Notes: generated by a model not told the origin, from the letters alone. DNA of 64,000 bases from Owenia fusiformis (GCA_903813345.2 CAIIXF020000008.1:9265278-9329277), one strand, 5' to 3'; shown: positions 1 to 12,381, counted from the first letter of the stretch. Program-made: numbers and translations.

Positions 1-518
1 ATAACATTTATAGACATATCTGTTTAATATATGAAAGTTCTATAATTCAGGTTAAGCAAGCATTGTGTTTGTTATATGTGAATGCCATTTGAAGTGAATA
101 ACCTTACTGACTAACAATGAATGACCAGGTCTTTGTTGTTTCTTGGTCATTGTTTACTTTATTCAAAGGATGTGTTATAAAATCACCATAAATCACATTA
201 TAAGGAAATATACTATTTCTTTAGTGATGTCCATTTAAAGTAGAAATGCAAATGTTTTCTGATTAATTATTTCAAGGACTAAAAATAGAACCATAATTCA
301 TCGAGGAAGAGACGCACGTATGTTATTTTATATATGCATTGTAAGTGTTTCATGGACATATGTAAATAAATGATATTTTGCCTAATGTTTTTTCATATTT
401 TATTGCCATCGTTTGTTTGCTGCCTCCAAGAAGGGGCTTTATATATCAGGCCAATTTGATTCTGGATTCCCTTTCTTTGCTTGATACGTCCTCTGGATAG
501 TACGTTGTACAACAGGAG
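1..518. other. Upstream region of VWA gene A
   Basis: No coding sequence is supported here. The stretch is AT-rich and ends in the presumed core promoter of the first VWA gene. I see no recognisable repeat apart from short A/T runs. Confidence 0.5.
438..447 (+). promoter_or_regulatory. TATA-like box upstream of VWA gene A
   Basis: TTTATATATC lies about 75 bases before the first ATG (519) of gene A. This leaves room for a start site near 470 and a short 5' leader. Inferred from motif and spacing only. Confidence 0.4.
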
Positions 519-3500
519 ATGTTACTATGGATATATACAACGGTATTTATTTGTGCGGTATTTAATACAGGTAGGTGTACATCTTTTACTTCTGATTCAA
601 AAAAGGATGATCCTTATAGTAATAAATGATGAAATTATACTTGACCTTTAAAGGATTGGTATCGATATGGAGAACTGAATTCAACAACGTTTTTCTCTTA
701 AACCAAGCATTTGAATACAAAGTTTCAGCATGGGTACAGTTTTTGTCACCCCTTACCTTTTAAACAGGCCACATTACCTTTTTTGAAGCTCTTTGCAGTG
801 TTTTTATTACTAAACACCAAAACATTGCGCCATGCAGATTTAGTATTGCAGACGTTCGCAAAACGTTTTCAAATTTTATATTCTCTTTTTAATCTTAAGA
901 ACATAATTTTTACCAAAATCAATTGATGTCATACTTAAAATGCAGTTATGTGGTAAAAAGCAGAAAATATATATTACTAAAAGTTGTTTTTAGAAAGCAA
1001 CCTTGTGTTACCCCAATTTAGAGGGAAATGCCCCTGTTACAATCAAAAATGAAATATATTTCCTTAATAAGGGAAGTTATTACTTTCAAACGATATATTC
1101 ATTTATGTTCATTTTGTGACGGAGTACCAGACAACGACACTATTGGCTTTTAATGTAAGAATCTTTCCATTAAAGGATCTCATTTTTCCTTCACATGTTT
1201 TTCTTTTCCAGTCGTTATCGACGCCGCTCAGAAGAAGAATAAATTTAATCTACGGGCGTTCAAACGAGCTCCTCCTAGGAGACAGAACGACCCAGGCCCA
1301 GGTAAGTTGTAAGGTTATGAGTTAGAAGAATAAAGAAACCTCAACACTTTGCGTGTGTATATAGGAAGAAAAATGCAGTGGACTAAAACGTACTTTCTGT
1401 TCAAATATACAACATTGGTTATGAGCATATCATCATTCCAGAAGTAGTGACATATCATTACAGTCTCCACTTTTTGAGGACGGTGTTCGGTGCTAATGCC
1501 TTGTTCAATTTTGGAGTGTTCCATTGAGTTAAATTCAATTTCAGATGGTCCAGGAGATTGTAGGGCAAGATATCTGAGTGGTAACCCACACACTAACGAT
1601 ACTGTGAGCAAATGCAAGTACTATGAATGTAACGGAGGAGTATACACAAAAGTCAATTGTCAAAATGGATTGGAAGTGTTTGGTGATCTGAGAAAAATGT
1701 GGAAAGAGGACCGGAGCGGTACAGATGTATATCCCTGTGTGAAACACAGTGTGAGCTGTAAGAGAAAAATCGCTGGCGAGGAAAGAGGACAAATACGTAA
1801 GTATGCAGTTTGCAGTTTTCTATGCAGTGTGAGAGGCCATTTATTCGTGAAAACATCAAATGAAATTATCAATCATGCTTGAGAATGATAATTAGTTTTG
1901 ACACTGCAATTACACTACACTACGTGAAATAAGTTTGGAGGAACTCAGGAACTAATCTGTAGCTCCAACAAAAAATACTTTAAGTAAACTCTTTTCCTTT
2001 GTTCTCTATACAGAGAAAGTGTGAGATTTACACAATGGGTCAATAGTAAAACACCAAAACACACCGCCATCTTTCTAACAACTCAACACCTATGACTTAT
2101 CTCAACCTTTACAACGTTTACTTTTTCCTCTATAGCGGACAGGGTAGTAAAAGTGTGTGGAATTGACCTTGTTTGGGCTGTTGACATATCCTGCTCAATC
2201 CACCCAGATAATAAAGAGAAGGTGAAGAAGTTCATCAATAAAGCGGTAAGAAGCATTCCAGTCCGGGCACAATACTCCAGGGTGGGGGCGTTTACCTTTT
2301 CTGACAAGATCTACAACGTAGCATATATGAACCAATACCTTCGACAAGGCCAGGTAAGTTTCTTCAGTAGTGTCCTTATGTTCTCTAGGGTGACCTACAC
2401 CATTAATATTATAGCTGTTTATAAATTAGTTCCTCGTGTCTAGATCGTCATTATCTCTACAAATAAGCATTAGATCAAACTGCGGCATTTCAGGTATATG
2501 TGATTTTGGTAACAGTCAACCATGTAAGGGACTTGTCATTTTATAGAACTATTCCATTTAAATGACTTCACACTCTGTGTTGCTTTTGATTTATATTCAT
2601 AATTTTGATAAACTATCGTTGTTTCTCATTTGAAACGCTGATAGCTTATGAAAGCTCTGGCAGCGATGCGTCTAGAGCCAGACCAATGTGCCACGATGAC
2701 GAATGAAGCACTGAAGGCGGCCAGGGAAATTTATTTCAACGAGGAATTTGGCGCAAGAAGTGGAAGACAAGTAAGCATATGATTTCAGCCATGGTCTCTT
2801 TCTTCTTGCCTGGAATTTATAACTGACCAACTAGTACATTCTGGCTAATATTTTCGATTAATCTCAGCGTTACTAAACGGCCTACTTTTTATTCACATAC
2901 CATGGGGACATACAATGCAATTATAACTCGTGCTATCCTTCGTTTGAAATATAGACACACGCCTCGGAGCAATGTTTTTTCTTCTTCGTCATAGGTTCAA
3001 TTTTTGATTGGCTCTGACTCAAGAACCATCCGAAAGTTGGATTTTAATCCTAGGATTTTTCAATTTCATAAAAATGTCATCATGAAACAAACATTAGAGA
3101 CTTACAGTAGATATTATCATACAATTGTATAATTGAAAATAAACAGCAAATTTGCATGTTTTAAACGAATTGCTGATTTAGATCATATAATTTTTCGCAT
3201 CATGGCCTCTCTGTGTCATCATTATAGCAGTATTGTGCCCCAGGGGTCTGTTTTGGAACCCCTACTATTTCTAATTAATATTAACCACTTATCCGACAAT
3301 TCTCTACTTGAACTGTTTACTTGAGTTTGAACCTTACTCAATTCAAAGGAAAGCATATTTTCTATTGAATGGAGATAAGAAATTTGGACATTGAAACAAA
3401 TAAAAAAACTGATTGAAATCACTGCTCACTATACTTTTCAAGCTATACAAAGTCTGGGACATGGTAATTTTTAACATTAGATTTTGATACCATCACTTAG

Positions 3501-4059
3501 GTCCGGGGAACAAGCAAACCAAACAACAACAAAAAAAGAAAAAATCTTCTCTGAACATTTTGTGTATTTCTAAATATCAATTTTTTATTTATCAACATTG
3601 TTCCAATTGCCGATAATGTTGTCTTGTCAACAATGGCAATTTGTACATATGTAATCTATTGATTTGTAGAAATAAATGTGAAGTAAGCCTACGTAAAAGA
3701 ATTATAGCAGCATTGGAAGATTACTAGTATGAAAACGTAATATCCCTTTTTTCTTTGATTATTTACAGAAGGCACTAATAGTATTGTCTGATGGGTTCAC
3801 ATATCCAAAAAAGTTCCAGGAGGATACGTTTCATCAAGCAAAACTTAACCACAAGAGGGGCATACAAACGTTTGTGGTTGGCTTACCGAACGATAAACTA
3901 GCTCAACAGAACGCAGGGGATAAAAATGCTGCATTTGCAGGCATGGTTGAATGGAACGCCATTGCTTCTAAACCTGAAAATGTTAAAACAATGCGATCAT
4001 TCGATGAACTATTCGATGTTGTTTCGGACATAATAAAAGCTGCATGTTTTGAATTATGA
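519..4059 (+). CDS. Secreted six-cysteine plus VWA domain protein, gene A
   Basis: Six exons: 519-570, 1212-1301, 1545-1796, 2136-2353, 2645-2770, 3769-4059, giving 342 residues. All introns are GT-AG and frames join cleanly (phases 1,1,1,0,0). Residues 1-17 form a hydrophobic signal peptide. Residues 18-47 are a basic, proline-containing linker. Residues 48-131 carry six cysteines spaced like a diverged chitin-binding type 2 (peritrophin) domain. Residues 132-342 form a VWA domain with the metal-site motifs DISCS, TMTNEAL and LSDG. Secretion and a matrix or adhesion role are inferred; VWA plus chitin-binding combinations are known in molluscan shell-matrix proteins, but this order (Cys domain then VWA) is not one I can name. 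It is the first of three tandem paralogues. No transmembrane segment is visible. Confidence 0.85.
648..930 (+). repeat. Truncated copy of a TIR element in gene A intron 1
   Basis: The segment from 648 (TTGGTATCGATATGG followed by AACTGAATTCAACAA) matches the terminal repeat of the element at about 27575-28110. Only one end is recognisable, so this looks like a truncated copy. The right boundary is approximate. Confidence 0.45.
1436..1510 (+). repeat. Dispersed MITE-like repeat (TGTCACCACC family), deleted copy
   Basis: Shares the core 'tagtgacatat...ttacagtctcca' and 'gacggtgttcgg' with copies near 24.7, 41.98 and 48.42 kb, but lacks the central third. Lies in gene A intron 2, directly before exon 3. 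Confidence 0.5.
3226..3320 (+). mobile_element. Non-LTR reverse transcriptase remnant
   Basis: The + frame reads VPQGSVLEPLLFLIN, close to the canonical VPQGSVLGPLLFLIYIND block of LINE reverse transcriptases, and stops soon after. It sits in gene A intron 5. A short, decayed fragment with no recognisable ends. Confidence 0.65.
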
Positions 4060-4558
4060 AATGATTTCCAAAAGTATACAGATCCAACGTTTAAACAATT
4101 CAGATTCTCTTTTAATTTTGCAATTGTAAAAGCCTTCTAGGAAAACTCAAAAACAGTAAAATGAGCTCTGTATCAACATTCACAGAATATGTCAATATTT
4201 GTAAACCCCCGCAAGAGTGACGCATTATTATGAAAAAATGTCTTTCCATGACATCAGAAAACCCAATTACTTTTACACGAGAGAGGATTAAATAAAACTC
4301 GAATCCGAAAGTAAGTTATTGTTTCGTCCACCATCGGACGCGGATTTATTAAATGGATATATAAGTTAATTATCGAAACATTGAACTCTTTACATAGGCT
4401 GCATGACATACACTATAAATAAATATTTGAAATGTCCAATGTATTTTCACGGATTAGATACAATGGGTCATTAAAATCACACTGCTAAGCCTTATATCTA
4501 CAATGGTCAGTTCTTCTGAGAGATATACAGATTATTGACAAAAGTTGTTCGTGTTAAT
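4060..4558. other. Intergenic spacer between VWA genes A and B
   Basis: Half a kilobase with no ORF of note. It should hold the 3' end of A and the promoter of B; ACTATAAATAAAT near 4410 and CTTATATC near 4490 are possible TATA elements. No repeat recognised. Confidence 0.4.
4291..4296 (+). terminator. Candidate polyadenylation signal, gene A
   Basis: AATAAA, 232 bases after the stop codon of gene A. Chosen as the first perfect hexamer downstream. Confidence 0.35.
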
Positions 4559-5263
4559 ATGGAGATGTTTTGGATTTACTGGATTGTATTCACATATCTT
4601 TCAAAGTCACTAGGTAAGTGTAGCTAAAGTCAAGGTAGTCATCATTTTGTTGAAAAATCTGAAAATCAAAGTACAAATTACCCAATGATTAATTTAACCC
4701 AGCTCCATGGATATCAGGTTCGATTTCGGGTGGATTAACTTGGCTCAGCTAATTTGAATTATTGAATTATTCTAACAGACAATAATGAATCATATGTATT
4801 CATATAATATTATATTATCATACTTTACATCTCTGTTTTAGAGGCAGCAAAGTTCTTCATTCCAAAGTTACAACTACCAAGAAATCACGACCCTCTTTTA
4901 AACAACAATGACGTTTCAAACCCCGATTTTTCAAGAAGTAAGATACATTAGCTTATGTCACGAGACCTTTTTGAGATATCAGGTATTCTATACTTATAAC
5001 ATAGTTTTTGCACTTAAAACTGTCATTGGATTGCAACCTAAAAAATATAATGGTTTAAATATTAATGATCACATACATCAATATATTGTAACCATGTTTC
5101 TCTTGTAGGATGTGTGTCAAAATATTGGTTTGGGGACCCTTTAACAAACACAACTCATGGAATATGCAACTATTTTGTATGTAATCACGGTATATATACT
5201 AAAACAGCATGCCCAAGTGGACTTAGTGTACTTGGGTCATTAAAAAACCGATGGCATAAAAAG

Positions 5264-5268
5264 AGAAT
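5264..5268. repeat. Left target-site duplication of foldback element
   Basis: AGAAT directly precedes the left inverted-repeat end (AGTGCAGTCAGAATG) and recurs at 9502-9506. Confidence 0.85.
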
Positions 5269-5799
5269 AGTGCAGTCAGAATGTGGGTTTCGGCGTGCGT
5301 TCAGAGGGATTTTATGAGACATAATTTTTCATGTTACTACTATGATTATACATATTTATATGGATTATTAGATCTTAGTTTTTCAGCTTTTAGATTTTGT
5401 GGCCATTTTACCCCCCATGGGCTAAAATTTGGACCCCTACTATAAAATTGGGCAAGAACTCAAAAAATACTCAGTGGAATGTTTCCAAATTACTAAATTA
5501 TATTGGTATAGGCTTACTAAATATATGATAAAAATTTCATGTCACATGGTTAAGTGGTTGCCATGGAAATGGATAAAACATGCCCTTCGAGTGTCAATTT
5601 TCAGGCCAATTTTTCAGGACTGACAGAGTCATTTCATGCATATTTTGTCACCAATGTGTTAGGAAGGGTTAAAATGTAAATAGAAAACTTCTATAATATA
5701 TTAGCAACAATTGCATGTAAAGATCAGTCCACAAAACCTCAGATGTTGGCCTTGTATTGGTCCATGACTTATACAGGGGTCTATTTCATAGACTCGAGC

Positions 5800-6260
5800 T
5801 CCCACATTGGATGGATGCTATAACTTTTGAAATAATGGAGATACAGGTCTCATTTTTTCAAATCTTCATAAATGGTTAGTTTTAAGTATTTTATTATACT
5901 TTGGGAGCTGACATATGATTGGTTGCCATGGTAACCGGGGTTTTAGGGAAATTCTCACCCTTACATTGGATGGATGCTATAACTTTTGAAATAAGGGAGA
6001 TACATGTCTCATTACTTCAGATCTTAGACAATGATTGATTATAAATGTTAAATTAGACTTTGGGAGCTGAAATTTGATTGGTTACCATGGTAACTATAGT
6101 TTTATTGAAATTTGGACCTCAATTGATAAATGGTTTAACATTTGAATTTAAGCAGATACAGATATTATCATTTCAGATCTTAAAAATTAATTAGGTTTGT
6201 GTATTGAATTAGACTTTGTAGCTTAGCATTTACTTGATTGCCATGGTAACCATGTTTCGT
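5800..6260 (+). repeat. About 156-bp tandem units in the left arm, with RFX-like palindromes
   Basis: The phrase 'ttggatggatgctataacttttgaaataa' type segment recurs at about 5809 and 5965, with a third decayed unit at about 6120. Each unit ends in a palindrome such as GGTTGCCATGGTAACC (5931-5946), GGTTACCATGGTAAC (6080-6094) and a variant near 6237. Together with the right-arm copies these form an internal subterminal array. Confidence 0.8.
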
Positions 6261-8509
6261 CGTCATGGTACCCTTAATTTTTTGTTCCATTCTTACCTTC
6301 ATTTGAGAATGTTCAATTCACAACATGTTATACCGAAATGCTCAAAATTGTCATTTTGCTCTTAATTTCAGCAATTTATCCTGTATGTCTGACAGTATAG
6401 CCTCATTACATTCTACTAGTTCTCACACATATTCTGACTCCCAACTTGTTTTACTCATCATTATGGTTTTCATCTTCCACAATTGCCTCTTAATTAAAAA
6501 TATCAACAATTTCTATTGGAAAGAAGGATTCTTTTGACCATTCTTGTGTTAAAGATTTGTCAGGGAATTCACAGTTCATTCATGCAGTGTTGGGCATAAT
6601 GGTAGAGCTGGGTTTAGGCTGGTGGGAATGTGTCCATATATAGGTTTGATAATTTACCCTCTTCAAATGTGAAAAAATGTCAACACCTTCATAAGTGAGG
6701 GCAGCACTGTTCTGTTTTGTTCTGTATCTCATGGGAAACAGCTCATCTCATAATCTATTAGTGGCAGTTTTTTTCTATTTCTGCTATATTTTTGCAGGTG
6801 AACAATTCAACTTTCGACTTTATGGTAGCGGGAATTCCTATATTGTTTCCTATTGAAGAAAATAACTTTAAGAATTGTTTGTCTTCCGTTTCAGTTGATT
6901 TACTTTTCCTTTGTTCAGAAAGGCACTGGAGGAATCTGATATAGCTAATATAGCTTCACACAGGACTTGGTCCTAGGTTTGCAGCTACAGGGGTTGGGTT
7001 GAGCTTCTGACATCTAATGGGACAGAGTTCACATCAGTTGAGCTTCTTAAGGTTGTTTTCTTCATAATAGGAATCAATATAGAAATTCCTGACACAAAAA
7101 AATTCAAAGTTGAATTGTTCACCAGTAAAAGTACAGCAGAATTACAAAACTATATTTGTAACTTACATCAATAGATAACTATATGAGCTGTTTCACATAA
7201 GATACTATTCTCCAAACCAGAACAGTGCTGCCCTCACTTATGGAGGTGTTGACATTTCAACTCTTCCCATCTTTCAAGATTGGTCCTTCACTGCTTTCAT
7301 AGCAGCTAATATAATGGAATGAATTAAATGATGAACTCTTCTTCCTTGTAATGATTGCTCATTATAACATTTGAAGAGGATGGATGATAAAACTTATATT
7401 TGGAAGTGGAAACATTACCCCCTGTCTCCCGGGAGTTCACTGTATATAAACCTTGAGGGGATCCTCAGCTCAGGTGGGGTACTTTTGACATTTGATATGG
7501 CAATGGACCCAAATTTTAGGATCTGGTATGAGAATGCTCTCTAAATTATGACTTGAGAGGTATGGCAATGGTATTTGGGAATGGTCGTGAAAAGTATGTT
7601 GCCCCTCACTTGTTGTACATGTATGGCATTGATCTAGTATATCCTTGATGTGTGGTTGCTTTTGGTTGTTTTCCTTAAAGATCTGCCTTCTCGAGGCATT
7701 AGAAATTTTTGAATGGCCATGTTTTCACATCTGGATATTTGGAATGACACTGTTCCTATATTTGGGCATTTGGTATGGCTTTTGGGCATTATTTTGGTTG
7801 ATATCGGAACACATTCAAATTTGACAGATTGGATGGGAACATATTGATATCTGAGGGTTCAGCCTAGGATCGCAGCCAAATTTTATATTCAGTGAACCCA
7901 TAAGGACCAGTCTTAACCCATTCTGCCAAGTCCAATACTGCATGAATGGACTATATCCCCTGAGGATCCTTATCTCCAGAATGGTCAAAACAATCCTTCA
8001 TTCCAACAGAAATTGATGTTAAGAGGAAATTGTGCTAAATGAAAACAGTAATGATGAGTACAAATGAACAAATTAGGAGTCAGAGCTTTTGTAAGAACTA
8101 GTCGTATGGAATAAGGCAATATTGTCAGACATACATGTATTGTTCACTAGTATTTGATATTTTATGAGCCAAATAATGTTTGCATCTCTAGTATTATTGA
8201 GTCATAAGCATGTAAATCATATAAAATAAAAAAATGATAAAAATTAAGAATAAAATGGTAACTTTGAGCAATTTGGTATTTTATGTCATGTATTGACCTA
8301 TCTAGAATAAAGGTGAATCTGAAAACGAAAACAGCAGTTACCATGACAATGAAACATGGTTACCATGGCAGACAAATAAATCCTAGCTTCCAAAGTCTAA
8401 TACAATACACACATATTATTATTATCTTACATCTGAAAAGATTATATCTTATCTGCCTGTATTTAGGAGTTATAGTGTTCATCAATTGTGGAGGTCTGAA
8501 TTTCAACAA

Positions 8510-8970
8510 AACCCTGATTTCCATGGTAACCAATCAAATTTCAGCTCCCAAAGTCTAAATCAATACTTAAAATCAATCATTGTCAAAAATCTGAAACAAT
8601 AAGACATGAATCTCCCTTATTTCAAAAGTTATAACATCCATCCAATGTCGGGGTCAGGATTTCCTTAAAACCCTGGTTACCATGGCAACCAATCATATAC
8701 CAGCTCCAAACGTATATTAAAATACTCAAAACCAACCATTTATGAATATCTGAAAAAATGAGACCTGTATCTCCCTTATTTCAAAAGTTATAGCATCCAT
8801 CCAATGTGGGGGTCAGAATTTCCTTAAAACCCTGGTTACCATGGCAACCAATCACATGTCAGCTCCCAAAGTATAATAAAATACTTAAAACTAACCATTT
8901 ATGAAGATCTGAAAAAATGAGACCTGTATCTCCATTATTTCAAAAGTTATAGCATCCATCCAATGTGGGA
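8510..8970 (-). repeat. About 160-bp tandem units in the right arm, with RFX-like palindromes
   Basis: Inverted counterpart of the left-arm units: the 'ttatttcaaaagttat' segment recurs at 8618, 8778 and 8938. GGTTACCATGGCAACC is present at 8675-8690 and 8833-8848. Confidence 0.8.
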
Positions 8971-9501
8971 GCTTGAGTCTATGAAATAGACCCCTGTATA
9001 AGTCATGGACCAATACAAGGCCAAAATCTGAGGTTTTGTGGACTGATCTTTACATATAATTGTTGTTAATATATTATAGAAGTTTTCTATTTACATTTTA
9101 ACCCTTCCTAACACATTGGTGACAAAATATGCATGAAATGACTCTGTCAGTCCTGAAAAATAGGCCTGAAAATTGACACCCGAAGGGCATGTTTTATCCA
9201 TTTCCATGGTAACCACTTGACCATGTGACATGAAATTTTTATCATATATTCAATTAGCCTATACCAATATAACTTAGTAATTTGCAAACATTCCACTGAG
9301 TATTTTTTGAGTTCTTGCCCAATCTTATAGTAGGGGTCCAAATTTTAGCCCATGGGGGGTAAAATGGCCACAAAATCTAAAAGCTGAAAAACTGAGATCT
9401 AATAATCCATAAAAATATGTATAATCATAGTAGTAACATGAAAAATTATGTCTCATAAAATCCCTCTGAACGCACGCTGAAACCCTCATTCTGACTGCAC
9501 T

Positions 9502-9506
9502 AGAAT
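9502..9506. repeat. Right target-site duplication of foldback element
   Basis: AGAAT, after which the coding frame of gene B exon 3 resumes (GGGCTTAGAGG). Confidence 0.85.
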
Positions 9507-12059
9507 GGGCTTAGAGGAAATGCCCTGTAAGAAACCACACCAGAAATGTAGGACGCGGATAGCTGCGGGTAGTGGCAACGAAACAGACGGACGGGAAGGC
9601 GTGTTGTGTACGTATTCATGTGTTTTATGTTATACTGCTTTATACTTTTGCAATTTCGGTTGAAAAGAATAGTTTTTATAAACTTCAGGCGAGGCAGTTG
9701 CCTCTCATGCCTCATAGCTAGCCTCGCCAAAGCACTCAAAGCTTTCATATGATGCAAATGTCCAATTAATCATAGTGAAAATATTAGAGGTCTATAAAAT
9801 ACAATGGTTACTATTTTAAGTTCAAGTCCACTGCACTTTATGCATAAGAATATCAATAGGTGTTAAATTACATGGCATATATAACTTGATATTAAGTACA
9901 ATTGTAATCAATAAAAGTGTATTAATCCAATATTTTCATTTCAGTTACTATAACTGAATCAGCAAATACCATTTTTAGATTTATCTTAATATGCTCCGAT
10001 AGTTTACGTTTTAGATATGATGTATAGTAGAATTATTTTTTTTCAAACTAAAGATATAGCCCTTTGAAAAATGCTTGCCATATCTTACGTGCTCTTTTCA
10101 ATGCTTTTCAAATACTCTAATGTACATAGATGTACGTGTACTTTTAAATTTATTGATATGTTCTTAGCCAGAAAACCTATCAAAGTCTGTGGGATAGATT
10201 TGGTCTGGGCCGTGGATATATCATGTTCTATCGATCCGGACTCAAAGAAGAAAGTTCGGAACTTTATTGTGAAGGCAACAAATAAGATTCCCGTAAGAGC
10301 TCAATATTCGCAAGTTGGAGTCTTGACGTTTTCTGAAAAAGTATATCACGTGGCATATATGAATGAGTTTAAACGTCAGGGTAAGGTAAGAATCTAAAAG
10401 ACCATTGAGATTAGATCAGCTAAATGTTCCTCTATATTGTATCTTTGAATGTCAGATGCTGGAATCACCAGGACATTGCACGCAATATGATGGCATACAT
10501 GGTGCCAAAACCTCTTGCATATCACCAGTCTAATTGTACGCTTTATAGTTCTAACATTTCGTGAATGCCAGTGGACCGATGGGCTGTATAACTCCTTTTA
10601 AAGTGTCCCACTGATAGTCACTACTGAGTACTAATTTATGTTTCTATTTTTCCCTATGTTCTTTCTGATTGTGTAATGATTTCGGGATTTGTTTTCCAAT
10701 AGCTCATGGACCAGATAAAGAAAATGAAACTTGAACCAGATGATTGTGGTACGGTTACTAATGAGGCTCTCTATGAAGCTAGAACCAAGTACTTCTCTGA
10801 AGAGTTGGGTGCTCGAAAGAAGAGAAAAGTAAGTACCTTTATCCAAGACCTTCGCCATTGGTAGTATCCAAAATATGACAGCCCCTTGATAATTCACCAT
10901 ACCGTGTACTACGCCACGATTATACCAGTTTCTTGACAAAACTAGCAAACAGTAAAGCACTAACCCTTCCCGTCAGAAAATATTTTGGATAATCAAATGT
11001 TTAAGTCATGCTAAAACCGCCTCTTCTAATTTCTTGGATAATGTATCAAGGTATTCGACCACGTCAAACGTGAATATTTCAGTAATTCTCCTTAAGGAAC
11101 GGGGTCAACCACATTATAATTCGTTCAATGAACTTCTGTTCGTAAACCATAATCTCACTTCGCCTTGATTATTTACTAATAAAAAATAATGAGATACTAG
11201 TAATTGTTGTGGATATAAATTGATACACTACTACAGATCGATTTACTGAAGATTGTTTGTTTGAATTTGAGCCTGGACTAACAGATCTCAAACTAGATAA
11301 ATAATCAATGAAAATCTCTCATTTGATTCATTGATTTGTCCAATGAATGAAACGATCAAGTAATTTTTTTCTTACTTATGGTGGCAATATGCTTTATTGA
11401 TATAAAATGCTTGACTGGCAGTTTTTCATAATAATTTGCTTTGCTTCAAATGGCGGCCATTTATTTTGGCTCGGCTTGACGGATTTATATGCATAATAGA
11501 GACTTCAAGCTTGCCATGATTTTCACAACCTAAACGTGAACAGAAAATTTAAGCGATGCATTTGTATGGGCGATTGGTCATACGTATAGGTTGGCGTTTC
11601 GATTTTATAGGCAAGCTTAAACTAAATATTTGCTTCTTCGTGGGGCTGCTTCTTTCTAATCTTGCCAATCGTATTTATGATTTCAGAAAGTTCTAATTGT
11701 TCTTTCTGATGGTTTCACATACCCCAGATCCAACATAGAAGATACATTCAAACAAGCTAAAGACGTCCACAAAGCTGGAATAGAAGCATTTGTGTTAGGA
11801 ATGCCAAATGCTAAACTTGTTGAACAAGGAGCCGATAATATTTTTGCCGGGCAAGAAGAATGGGAAGCAATAGCTACTAAACCAGAGAATATCTTTAAAC
11901 TCACATCCTTTGATGATCTTGGCAAAATTATTACTAGAATTATTAAAGAGGCCTGTCTGACAATTGGTATACCAGGCTCCAACTGAGGAAACGACAATGG
12001 AAATCACTATTCTTTCAAGCAAACATATGTGGATACACGTCGTAAATGCATAGAGGGCC

Positions 12060-12308
12060 TTAGAGAAGGCTACACGTTTTAATAGAACTTGTACGTGAGC
12101 CTGTAGAAATATTCTCCTTTAGGGATTAGTCCTTCCCTTGATAGCAATTGCTATCCCAGTTGAGGAAGGTATATGTAAAATAGTTATAATTAGGGCTAGT
12201 CACTAGAAAAAACAATTGAGAGAAGGACAGCAATCCCGGGGGTCATAATTTTACATGTTCACATACACGTTATCGTTCTCTTAAAACGTGTAGCGTTAAC
12301 CTCTCTAA
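12060..12308. repeat. Hairpin MITE in the 3' region of gene B
   Basis: Imperfect inverted arms of roughly 50 bases: the left reads TTAGAGAAGGCTACACGTTT, and the right ends AAACGTGTAGCGTTAACCTC. No ORF. It lies between the gene B stop and its first AATAAA, so it may be transcribed in the 3' UTR. Confidence 0.65.
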
Positions 12309-12375
12309 TTATACGCCCAGTTGTATTTATTGTTGTTATTAGTATTCTGCTGGAAAAGCAATATCTGTTTTTGAT

Positions 12376-12381
12376 AATAAA
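12376..12381 (+). terminator. Candidate polyadenylation signal, gene B
   Basis: AATAAA, the first good hexamer after the gene B stop, about 390 bases away. Confidence 0.3.

Larger units (their letters stand above)
5269..9501. mobile_element. 4.23-kb foldback transposon inserted in gene B exon 3
   Basis: The ends are inverted copies starting AGTGCAGTCAGAATG and continuing with few mismatches for over 1 kb. The complementarity carries on, more diverged, almost to the middle. Matching pairs include 6237-6265 with 8345-8370, 6320-6390 with 8230-8300, 6390-6545 with 7978-8150, 6679-6720 with 7220-7255 and 6796-6875 with 7040-7130. The right arm has about 480 unmatched bases (7412-7895) and a smaller unmatched patch near 7260-7360. 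Flanked by AGAAT duplications. No ORF resembles a transposase; identical 64-codon ORFs at 5429-5623 (+) and 9147-9341 (-) are just the two arms read outward-in. Foldback-type, non-autonomous; superfamily unknown. Confidence 0.9.
4559..11986 (+). pseudogene. Secreted six-cysteine plus VWA protein, gene B, interrupted by a transposon
   Basis: Exons: 4559-4613 (signal peptide), 4842-4937, 5109-5268 plus 9507-9568 (one exon split by the element at 5269-9501), 10168-10385, 10703-10828, 11687-11986. With the element and one 5-bp target copy removed, the frame is open throughout for 338 residues, the phases equal those of gene A, and the last two cysteines of the Cys domain (MPCKKPHQKC) reappear. 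VWA motifs DISCS, TVTNEAL and LSDG are intact. As it stands, translation runs 16 codons into the element and stops at 5315-5317, losing the VWA domain. Either a null allele, or the insertion is removed or bypassed in RNA; no obvious splice sites at the element ends support that. Everything downstream of the insertion still looks conserved, so the insertion may be recent or polymorphic. Confidence 0.85.

Noticed and set aside
5429-9341. Two identical 64-codon ORFs in opposite orientation (5429-5623 and 9147-9341)
   Set aside because: They are the same stretch of the inverted arms read from each side, in non-coding repeat DNA with no family resemblance. Evidence for the foldback, not a gene.
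5268-9502. TA target duplication (Tc1/mariner type) for the foldback element
   Set aside because: Possible from the bases alone, but removing the element with a single TA puts a stop codon into gene B exon 3. The 5-bp AGAAT reading restores a frame matching both paralogues.
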